Below, piece by piece: positions 6,683 to 14,612 of a DNA stretch of 35,226 nucleotides. Location of the stretch: contig WQXC01000002.1 of the NCBI GenBank assembly GCA_009785045.1, positions 1-35,226 of the forward strand, written 5' to 3'. Position 1 is the stretch's first letter; every line of letters begins with the position of its first letter. The notes under the pieces are model-generated. The model had not been told where the DNA came from, searched no databases, and saw only the letters and a program-made list of their open reading frames with translations. A program made the position numbers and the translations under genes. The stretch comes from Treponema sp. GTDB taxonomy: Bacteria > Spirochaetota > Spirochaetia > Treponematales > Breznakiellaceae.

Positions 6683-8953
6683 ATGGCAATAAAGAGAACA
6701 GAAAGTACAAGATTAAGAAGTATCGCAAACTTTTCCGCTATTGCGATAGTTATTTTCTTAAGCGCCGCATTTGTTTTTGAAACATTAATGGCAGAAATAA
6801 AAGTTAATTACAGCGTCGCAGGTCTTGTAATGATCATAACCCTGTTAATTATTACTGCAATTATAAGAAATTCAATCAATCATTTTAAAATGGCTTTTAA
6901 TGTTCCGTTTGTGCTGCTGCTTTTCTATACTGCGCTTATGATGCTTTGCGGATGGTACAATTCGCATTATATGCTCATCAGTATTTTTCTTATCGCAATT
7001 AGCTGTATATATTCAAACTTTAACAGAACACTGACCTTTATTATCGTACAAAATATAATTATCGCATTCCTGTTTATCAGAGGTACTCCGATAGGCGGAG
7101 AAGTGCCAATGCTCACTGTATTGATTAACTGGGTAATCTGTATTTTCAGCGGAATAATCATGCTGCTGCTTACAAGAGCTGCTACAGTTATTTTAAACAA
7201 AGCGCTGGAACACCAAAATTCATTTATGGATCTTCTTGCATCTACAGAAAACTTTGTCGCCATGATAGACGAACGGAATGAGGTTGTTTATGCAAGTAAA
7301 ACCCTTTCTGAACTTGGTAATACAACAGAACCGACTCTGGTTCAGGGTCGTCCGTTAATCGACCTTTTCCCCGGAAGAAGCCTTAAGATTCATGCCGGAA
7401 AGTTATTAAAAGAAAAAGATGATTACGCAGAAGACTGGGAATTTTCACTGAACGGACAAAAGCGATTCTTTAAAGCTGCTTCGCACAGTCTGCCGGGAGG
7501 CGGCGGCACGCTAATCTCCCTGTATGACATGACGCACCTTGCTGAACGCGACGAAATTGCAGTTATGAAAGACAGCATGAGGATAGGTCTTTTCTTCATG
7601 GACAAAAATTTTATTATCCAGGATCATTATTCGCGGTATCTGGAAGAAATGCTGTCCGACACAAAACTTTTTGGAAAAGTATTTACAGATGTTATATCTG
7701 ATTCTGTCAACTTAAGCGAACTGGAAGCCATTAAGGATTACTTTAAGATGATCCTTGAACGTACATATGATCAGGACATGCTGGAAGAAATAAACCCATT
7801 GAATGAACTTCATTATGTAAACAGAGCAACTGGCGAAAAAAAAGTTTTTCAATTTGCGTTTGCTACAGTAGAAAGAGGGCGCGGAGAGGTTTTTATTCTG
7901 GTAACGGTCTACGATATAACCACAAGAGTAGAACTGCAGCAAAGGCTGGCGGAAGAAGAAGCAAGGCGCCAGGAAGAAATGCAGGCTGTCTTTGAACTTA
8001 TTCAGGTTGAACCGGATGTATTCAGCGACTTTATGTCAGACATGGAGCACGAGTTTGAAAGTATCGATAAAATCCTTAAAAACGAATCATTGTCTGCGCA
8101 TGACGCTCTGGTAAAAGTATACCAGTCTGTCCACGCAATAAAATCCAATGCAGTAATATTGGGACTGAATGTATTTGGAAATAAAGTACATAACCTGGAA
8201 TCAAAAATTAAAAAACTGCGTGAAATGCAGGGCGAAGTACCTTTCGGTGAAATGCTGAACCTGACAATGGAAATAGAAAAGATATCACAGGAAAAAGAAG
8301 GGTTCAGAAGCATAATTGATAAACTTCAGTCATATGCCGGAGGCGCAAAGAAAGTCGAAACCACAGGCAGCGACAGACAAAAGGTAATGATTGACTCACT
8401 TACCAAAACAACTACAAGAGTCGCAGCAGACTTAGAAAAGAAAATCAAGTTTATAGCAGAAGAGATAGATACCGAAGCCATCGAAAGAGGCCCAAGACGG
8501 GAAATGAAAGAAATACTTATGCAGCTTATCCGTAACTCTGCTGTACACGGGGTTGAAACACCAAAAGAACGAAAAGCAAAAGGCAAAAAAGAAACCGGCA
8601 TTATTAAGCTTTCAATCAAGTTATCAGAAGATCGCAAAAACATCATAATGAAACTGACAGATGACGGAAAAGGCCTTGATTATAAAAAAATCGCAGAAAG
8701 GGCTTTAAGCCGGAAATTAATAAAAAAAGAAGATGCGGAAAACAAAGATATTTTAATGAAAGCAATATTCTCACCCGGATTTAGTACTGCGGAAACCGAA
8801 GGTATTCACGGCGGCAGGGGAATTGGCTTAAATCTTGTCCGCGATCGCTTAAAAGAAATCAGAGGTACAGTTAAACTTAGATCCGAAGACAACAAGGGAA
8901 CACTGTTCTTTATGTCTATTCCGTTAAAAGACAGAAGAAAAAGGCAAAGTTAG
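6683..8953 (+). CDS. Membrane-bound CheA-like histidine kinase with PAS and internal Hpt domains
   Basis: 756 residues. About six transmembrane helices occupy 15-170, with almost no extracellular domain. PAS-like sensor regions follow (about 180-285 and 295-415), then a short coiled coil (415-435). An Hpt (CheA P1-like) domain lies at 440-550 with the phospho-histidine H484 in V-H-A-I-K-S-N-A. The ATPase domain (605-748) is of CheA type: N-box N618 in R-N-S-A-V-H-G, D-D-G-K-G at 660-664, F-S-P-G-F-S-T at 696-702 and G-G-R-G-I-G-L at 710-716. The protein ends right after the ATPase, so the CheW-like P5 domain is absent. It closes the cheY-cheX-DAGK-fold cassette and is the likely phosphodonor for that CheY. 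It convergently overlaps the pantothenate kinase gene by four bases at the stop codons. Confidence 0.85.
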   Translation: MAIKRTESTRLRSIANFSAIAIVIFLSAAFVFETLMAEIKVNYSVAGLVMIITLLIITAIIRNSINHFKMAFNVPFVLLLFYTALMMLCGWYNSHYMLISIFLIAISCIYSNFNRTLTFIIVQNIIIAFLFIRGTPIGGEVPMLTVLINWVICIFSGIIMLLLTRAATVILNKALEHQNSFMDLLASTENFVAMIDERNEVVYASKTLSELGNTTEPTLVQGRPLIDLFPGRSLKIHAGKLLKEKDDYAEDWEFSLNGQKRFFKAASHSLPGGGGTLISLYDMTHLAERDEIAVMKDSMRIGLFFMDKNFIIQDHYSRYLEEMLSDTKLFGKVFTDVISDSVNLSELEAIKDYFKMILERTYDQDMLEEINPLNELHYVNRATGEKKVFQFAFATVERGRGEVFILVTVYDITTRVELQQRLAEEEARRQEEMQAVFELIQVEPDVFSDFMSDMEHEFESIDKILKNESLSAHDALVKVYQSVHAIKSNAVILGLNVFGNKVHNLESKIKKLREMQGEVPFGEMLNLTMEIEKISQEKEGFRSIIDKLQSYAGGAKKVETTGSDRQKVMIDSLTKTTTRVAADLEKKIKFIAEEIDTEAIERGPRREMKEILMQLIRNSAVHGVETPKERKAKGKKETGIIKLSIKLSEDRKNIIMKLTDDGKGLDYKKIAERALSRKLIKKEDAENKDILMKAIFSPGFSTAETEGIHGGRGIGLNLVRDRLKEIRGTVKLRSEDNKGTLFFMSIPLKDRRKRQS

Positions 8954-9793
8954 GTAGAAAGTCCCGCGCCAATTGCTGTTGTATACTCAGCATTTTCAGG
9001 GTAGATAAATTCAATTCCATACATCGCAGAAATAACAGAAAACACTTTCTGCCCTATCGGATTTTTACTTCCATTACCAGTAACAATAACACGGCAGACT
9101 TCGTTAGTTCCGGAATTTTTTGCCTTTGCAGCAAAAACTGAAAGAACTCCAATTACCTGATACACCATATTAATAATGCCTAAAGCAATATCCGCAGGAG
9201 TTGCGGTATCCAGCATTTTTCCAAAATTGGAAGCGGTACTCTCCCCGTTTAAAAAACTTAAACTTGTATCGGTAATGTCACCTAATAGAAGATCTACCTG
9301 GTTTATTTTCCCGTTTTTTGCAAGTTCCATTATGTCACGGAATTCAGCAACCGGAAGAAGTTTTTTTGCAAGTCCCAGAATTGTTCCGCCTCCGACGCCA
9401 GTTCCGCCAAAATGAAAAATGCCTCTGTCGCCGGCTTCGATTATAACTGTTCCTGTCCCAATGTTGGTAATAATAATATTTTTCATGCCGGAAAGGTACA
9501 TTCCGCCAATACCTATCGCTTCTATTTCGTTAACTCTGCCTGTGGGAATACCAAAAATATCATCATTTATTTTTGACGCTCCTGCGCCGGTTATTGCAAT
9601 TTTTTCGACTGCGCTTATTTTTATGCCATTTTCCAGAACTATCTTTCCAAACGCGCCGGTAGCGGCTGTAATGGCATCCTGGGCTCTTGCTTTTATCTTT
9701 CTTGTAACTTTACCGTTTTCTATGGAAATTGCTTTTGTTGTAGTGCTGCCAATATCAATTCCGATTATCAATTTATTCTCCTGCGTATGTAAC
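8950..9793 (-). CDS. coaW: Type II pantothenate kinase (CoaW family)
   Basis: About 281 residues, close to Staphylococcus CoaW (about 267). It has the ASKHA/actin-like ATPase fold: phosphate-1 loop G-I-D-I-G-S-T-T-T-K at 12-21, T-G-A-G near 70, and the type II hallmark I-G-T-G-T followed by F-G-G-T-G-V-G-G-G-T at about 118-138. A conserved T-A-S-N-F-G-K segment follows. This family phosphorylates pantothenate with ATP, the first step of coenzyme A synthesis, in the cytoplasm. The start codon is GTG (minus-strand bases 9795-9793) with AAGGA five bases upstream, overlapping by one base the TAG stop of the HD-GYP gene, so translation is probably coupled. A related BadF/hydroxyglutaryl-CoA dehydratase activator is the main alternative, but the cysteine ligands of activators are not evident. 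The coding interval including the whole start codon extends to 9795. Confidence 0.83.
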
Positions 9794-9794
9794 A

Positions 9795-10874
9795 CTATTC
9801 CTTAAAGCGATCTGCAATTTTATTAAATATTTTTATCAGCGTCGGATCAAAATGCGTTCCGCTGCCTTCCAAAATTATCTGCACCGCTTCTTTATGGCTA
9901 TAGGCTTTTTTATACGGGCGTACGGAAATAAGAGCATCGTAAACATCGGCAATCGCCATAATACGACCCAATAAAGGTATGTCGTTTCCTTTTAATTTAT
10001 TGGGATAACCAGTACCGTCCCACCATTCATGATGGGTTGTTGCGAATATTTTTGCGTATCTTAAGAACTCGCTTTCGTCTGCCAATATTTCAACTTTTTC
10101 CATTATTTGCTTTCCGACATGTGTGTGAATCTTCATATCTTCATATTCATCGTTGCTGAGTTTTCCAGGCTTTCTTAAAATATTATCGCTTATAAATATT
10201 TTTCCTACGTCATGAAGCTGACAGGACTGAACCAATAAATCTATATTCCAACCCTTTGTTTCTTCTTTGTATAAACCGCTTTGAATAACTTCGTTAAGCA
10301 GAATTCTAAGTCCCCGCTGCGTTCGTTCGATATGCTTACCGGTAATATCATCGCGGTATTCAACAAGTTCCGCCATTGTTTTTAACAGAGCATTTTGAAG
10401 CTGTAAAATGTTTTGTGTTTTTTCATCTATCATCTTTTGCAGATTATCATTAAAGTACTTAAGTTCTGCAGCCTGATGTTCAAGGGTTTTTTTCTGCTCT
10501 TCTACCAAAAGATGAACCTCGATACGTTTTAAAAGCAGAGCCGGCTGAATGGGTTTGGTAATGTAGTCCATTGCTCCCAACGAAAGAGCGGCAAGTTCAG
10601 CGTCGGATTCGGCGCGCGCGGTAAGGAAAATTACAGGAATATCTTTGGTTTCGGCTTTGGATTTAAGGAGTTTGATGGTTTGATAACCGTCCATTTCCGG
10701 CATATCAACATCCAATAGTATTAAATCCGGGATATTACTGCTTAAAAGGTTAAAAAGCTTCTCAGCCGACGGAGCAGTAGCAACAACATATTTATCTGAT
10801 AATATATTCTTGCCTATACGGAGGTTCGCGGGATTGTCATCCACCATTATAATCAAAGCTTTTTGTTTTGGCAT
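9795..10874 (-). CDS. Response regulator with HD-GYP c-di-GMP phosphodiesterase domain (RpfG-like)
   Basis: 359 residues. The N-terminal receiver domain (5-122) has D12/D13, the phospho-acceptor D55 and K107. A coiled coil (125-165) leads to an HD-GYP domain (165-358) with H221-D222 in L-H-D-V-G-K, H-H at 281-282 and the G-T-G-Y-P loop at 287-291. All diagnostic HD-GYP residues are present, so it should hydrolyse c-di-GMP (to pGpG/GMP), gated by phosphorylation. It follows the FIST hybrid histidine kinase by 52 bases on the same strand and is the obvious candidate partner, receiving phosphate through that kinase's Hpt domain. Its own promoter appears to sit so close to the ATG that the transcript would be leaderless. 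Target processes (motility, surface behaviour) are inference. Confidence 0.9.
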   Translation of the reverse strand: MPKQKALIIMVDDNPANLRIGKNILSDKYVVATAPSAEKLFNLLSSNIPDLILLDVDMPEMDGYQTIKLLKSKAETKDIPVIFLTARAESDAELAALSLGAMDYITKPIQPALLLKRIEVHLLVEEQKKTLEHQAAELKYFNDNLQKMIDEKTQNILQLQNALLKTMAELVEYRDDITGKHIERTQRGLRILLNEVIQSGLYKEETKGWNIDLLVQSCQLHDVGKIFISDNILRKPGKLSNDEYEDMKIHTHVGKQIMEKVEILADESEFLRYAKIFATTHHEWWDGTGYPNKLKGNDIPLLGRIMAIADVYDALISVRPYKKAYSHKEAVQIILEGSGTHFDPTLIKIFNKIADRFKE

Positions 10875-10879
10875 GATAC

Positions 10880-10908
10880 ATTATACTATAAATCGTAACA
10901 TATGTCCA
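10880..10908 (-). promoter_or_regulatory. Strong candidate promoter for the HD-GYP gene, leaderless geometry
   Basis: On the minus strand TGGACA (10903-10908) and TATAAT (10880-10885) are separated by exactly 17 bases, matching five and six of six consensus bases. Only five bases lie between the -10 box and the ATG at 10874, so transcription would start at or inside the start codon. There is no Shine-Dalgarno sequence in between. Confidence 0.55.
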
Positions 10909-10926
10909 TAAACCTGTAAAAAAGCG

Positions 10927-13900
10927 TCAGGAATTACTATTTATTGCCTTTTTTACAGTTTTTATAGCATTGTCAAATTCAGTTATAAGAACATCATCGG
11001 AAATTTTGTCGATTATTTCTTTAGTTGCTTCATCCAATGACTGTATATTTATAATTTTTAATATTCTGTCGATGTTTTCTGCATTTTTAGTAATTAATGC
11101 TTTTTCCAATTTTTTAAGCAGTGTTATAAACTTTTCATCGCTGCCTGACACTTTATTACTGTCATTCCCTGATATCTTATTTGCATCAAGATAAATAATT
11201 ATACTTTCCATTAGGTCGGATAGGTGATCAAAAAACTTATGGGCATTTCCGCTAATAAAAGATAAATCTCCATTCTTGCCGGCTTCTTCCAAAGCAGCGG
11301 CTTCTGCAGATAATTCAGACGCGCCTATAGCGCCGGAAGCGCTTTTTAAAGCATGGACATGAATAATAAATGACGGAAGGAAAGAGTCTGTTTCAAGAAT
11401 CTTCCGCAGCGTTTGTAGCCTTTCCTGCGCATCTTTACAGAAAGTAGATAACACGGAGATATATCCACCTTCTGTACCGCCTGTCATGGATATACCCTTC
11501 TGCACATTTACACCTTTAATTACAGGAACCTGAGCGGTTTTTTTATCTTGTTTATCCACAGTAACTCCCTTTTCCCTCTTGTCTTCAGGAATCCATCTGT
11601 TAAGAATATCATCCAGCGCAGATACATCAATCGGTTTTGCAAGGAAGTCATTGAAGCTTTTTTCTATGAACATTTCTCTGACTCCAAAAACAGCATTTGC
11701 AGTTAAAGCGATTATCGGGATTCTGTCTGAGTAAGATATCCCCTTATCTTTTTCCCAGTCACGGATAATTGCAGTTGCTTCAACGCCGTCCATATCGGGC
11801 ATCATGTGATCCATAAATATAATATCGTATTTAAAATGTTTAACCAGCTCTGTTGCTTCAGCTCCGCTAAGGCACGTGTCAACTTTTACATGATAAGGAG
11901 CCATTAAACCTTCGGCAACTTTTAAATTTGTTTGTATATCATCAACAACAAGTATTCGCGCATCCGGAAATGCATATCGGATAATACCGGAAACAACAGC
12001 GCCTTCCGAATAACCCTTACTGTCATCCCTTCCGTTTAGGATATTTGCAAGCGACAATGATTGTATCGGTAAAGACACAAAACGAACATTGGAAATATAA
12101 GCTTCTGTTCCCCATTCCACCATTAATGCAAGCGGCGGTTTTCTTCCTCCAGGATACTCGGCATCCGGTTTTTCCATTACTTTCTTTATTTTATCATGAA
12201 TACCATAACCGGAAAGAATAAGTGACCATTCATTTTCAAAAAGCGCTTTGGTAAAATCATCAATACATGTAACCAATTGATAAGGGACGCCTAAATTTTC
12301 CAAAGACCAGGCTACAGAATTTGCATAAATGGATCTGCCTTCGTAAATTAATACATTTTTATCTTTTGCATTTTCTACTACTGCAAATGTTTCATCTGAA
12401 TCCACACCCTGAGGAATTGTTGCGGTAAAAATACTGCCTTTGCCAATATCACTGTCCATGGTTATGTCACCATCCATGATAAGGCACAGCCGTTTTGTAA
12501 TTGCTAAACCCAGTCCGGTTCCTTCTATGTTTCTGTTTCTTCTAAGATCTACTTGTACAAATTCACCAAATAATCTTTTTTGATCTTCAAGGCTAATACC
12601 CTTGCCGGTGTCTGCTACGGTAAAACAAAGCCATACTTTATTATCTTTTCTGTGCCGCACAGTAATGGTTAGGCTGATAAATCCTCTTTCTGTAAATTTT
12701 GCAGCATTGGAAAGCAAGTTAAGCAGAATTTGACGAAGGCGTACTTCATCTCCAATCAGGCTGTTTGGTATTTGTCCGTCAATATTTGTATAAAAACGTA
12801 TAGGTTTATCTTTAAGCCGGGTGCGAATAATATTTACAGTATCGTTAACAAGAGAGGCAAGCAGGTACCTGACAGGTATAATTTCCATTTTGCCGGCTTC
12901 TATTTTAGAAAAATCCAGAATGTCATTAATGATAGAGATAAGATTATTCCCCGCCTGTTTAATGTCCTGTGCATAACTTCTTGCTTCGTCGCAAAGATCG
13001 CTTCGCAGAAGAAGCTCCGCCATTCCGGTGATGGCATTCATCGGCGTGCGAATCTCATGGCTCATGCTCGCAAGGAAGCTACTCTTTGTACGATTTGCCA
13101 TTTCCGCTTCTTCACGCAGTTCTACAAGACGGCTATTTTGAGCTCTGATTTCATCTACAATGTTAAAAACATACTCACCTGTTTTTTCTACATTGTTCTG
13201 ATAAACGATAAGCATTCTTTCGATATCTTCTTTTGAGATATTAGACTGCTCAATCATGGCGCCAAGGCTTTTCCTGATATTTTCGTAATTAACAAGAGCA
13301 GTCTCGTCAGTCTGAGCATCCATGCTTCCTTTTAAATAGGAAATAGTAATGTTTAAAAGTTCGCTGCGGCTTACGATATCAAAGACCAGGGATTTTAGCT
13401 TACTGTCCGTATAATGGAAAAGACGTTTTGTTTTAAAAGGGTCTGCCATTCCCTGTTCCAGCAAAGTTCCAAAAAACACAGCCGTTAAAGTCTGGTTGTG
13501 GTGTGTAAAAAGCTCTTCGCCGTATGTATTAAATCCAATCATTGGATATTTTTTAAATACATTATTAAACTCATCTACTATATTCTTGTCTACAAGTTCC
13601 AGGTAACGCTGAATGCAATTAAAAAGAAGACAACCCTGAATACCAGGTAAAAATTGTGTGGTTCCGGCTATACCTTCTTCTGCATTTGCAATAATGTCTC
13701 CCTGCTTAAGCAGAAACACTTTGGTACCGGCTTCTATGTAGCAGTAAAACTGCAGACCTTTACCGTTAATAACAAGGTTAGGACTGCGTAAATAAACGCT
13801 GTCTCCCAAAACAAGCCCAAGAGGATTTCTTGCAAAAACTTCCAGTGTTAGCTCGCTTACATCTTTTACTCCGACCTGTCTGGCATAAAATTCCGCCGCA

Positions 13901-14571
13901 GGTTCACCGTTAATCTCCCAGGCAATTCTCTGCATAATTTCAACACGGGTAATGGTGAACGATGCTGTTGTGGGTAAATAATGAACATAATGGTTAAAGT
14001 AAAAAGGTATTTTCATCTTAAGGATTGCAGCAACAAGTCCGTCTCCGGACATTTTATCGCCTGCTCCTACAAGAGTTTTTGTAAAAGTCATTTCGTCTGC
14101 GGCAGCTCCGCCGACAAATGCCATGTTAAGATCCTTCTCCATGGAGAATTCTTTCATTATTAATTCGCCAAGACAAAGGCCGTCAAAAAAAATCAATCCA
14201 AGGTATTCATCAGGGTTTATATTATGACCGGCTGTTTTGTTTTTTAGTTCCGAAATAGCCAGATGGGCGGCAAGGATAGGATCCCTTTTTACACCCTCCT
14301 GAAAGGAAAAATAGACTTCTGCTACTTCGTCGGAAGAAAGGGACATGACTGTAATACCGGTTCTAAGCGCTCCGCTGCTTGACCAACCCCCGTACATTGA
14401 AGCGCCGATACACACAGCTCCGGGAAATGCCTGAACAAGAGCTTTCTGGATTTTATATTCTTCAAAGGATGGCGAGAAGAAGTAGACAACAACCTTAATT
14501 CTAGGCTGCCCTACTTCGTCAATGATTTTTTGAATGTTCCAATCCTGTGAAGATGTTACCTTTACAGCCAT
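10927..14571 (-). CDS. FIST-domain hybrid histidine kinase with receiver and Hpt domains
   Basis: 1214 residues with no transmembrane helix, so cytoplasmic. FIST N (about 25-225) and FIST C (about 225-370) sensory domains come first, then a helical linker (380-490). HisKA has phospho-His H505 in S-H-E-I-R-T-P-M. The HATPase (about 600-725) has N622 in the N-box, D-T-G-K-G at 654-658 and G-T-G-L-G-L at 684-689. Residues 735-850 look like a degenerate receiver with no phospho-acceptor Asp, followed by a true receiver (871-995, D921 and K979) and an Hpt domain (about 1030-1110, H1073 in H-A-L-K-S). This is a BarA/ArcB-type phosphorelay. FIST domains are proposed to bind small ligands such as amino acids. 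Here the gene lies downstream of an amino-acid transporter and directly upstream of the HD-GYP regulator, which fits amino-acid sensing wired to c-di-GMP (inference). Confidence 0.9.
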   Translation of the reverse strand: MAVKVTSSQDWNIQKIIDEVGQPRIKVVVYFFSPSFEEYKIQKALVQAFPGAVCIGASMYGGWSSSGALRTGITVMSLSSDEVAEVYFSFQEGVKRDPILAAHLAISELKNKTAGHNINPDEYLGLIFFDGLCLGELIMKEFSMEKDLNMAFVGGAAADEMTFTKTLVGAGDKMSGDGLVAAILKMKIPFYFNHYVHYLPTTASFTITRVEIMQRIAWEINGEPAAEFYARQVGVKDVSELTLEVFARNPLGLVLGDSVYLRSPNLVINGKGLQFYCYIEAGTKVFLLKQGDIIANAEEGIAGTTQFLPGIQGCLLFNCIQRYLELVDKNIVDEFNNVFKKYPMIGFNTYGEELFTHHNQTLTAVFFGTLLEQGMADPFKTKRLFHYTDSKLKSLVFDIVSRSELLNITISYLKGSMDAQTDETALVNYENIRKSLGAMIEQSNISKEDIERMLIVYQNNVEKTGEYVFNIVDEIRAQNSRLVELREEAEMANRTKSSFLASMSHEIRTPMNAITGMAELLLRSDLCDEARSYAQDIKQAGNNLISIINDILDFSKIEAGKMEIIPVRYLLASLVNDTVNIIRTRLKDKPIRFYTNIDGQIPNSLIGDEVRLRQILLNLLSNAAKFTERGFISLTITVRHRKDNKVWLCFTVADTGKGISLEDQKRLFGEFVQVDLRRNRNIEGTGLGLAITKRLCLIMDGDITMDSDIGKGSIFTATIPQGVDSDETFAVVENAKDKNVLIYEGRSIYANSVAWSLENLGVPYQLVTCIDDFTKALFENEWSLILSGYGIHDKIKKVMEKPDAEYPGGRKPPLALMVEWGTEAYISNVRFVSLPIQSLSLANILNGRDDSKGYSEGAVVSGIIRYAFPDARILVVDDIQTNLKVAEGLMAPYHVKVDTCLSGAEATELVKHFKYDIIFMDHMMPDMDGVEATAIIRDWEKDKGISYSDRIPIIALTANAVFGVREMFIEKSFNDFLAKPIDVSALDDILNRWIPEDKREKGVTVDKQDKKTAQVPVIKGVNVQKGISMTGGTEGGYISVLSTFCKDAQERLQTLRKILETDSFLPSFIIHVHALKSASGAIGASELSAEAAALEEAGKNGDLSFISGNAHKFFDHLSDLMESIIIYLDANKISGNDSNKVSGSDEKFITLLKKLEKALITKNAENIDRILKIINIQSLDEATKEIIDKISDDVLITEFDNAIKTVKKAINSNS

Positions 14572-14612
14572 ACTTCAGTTTAACACAGAATTAGGGAATT
14601 TAAAACATAATA

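Noticed and set aside
12730..13236. A 168-codon plus-strand open frame
   Set aside because: Antisense to the HisKA/HATPase part of the FIST kinase, whose motifs are fully conserved; no sign of a real protein.
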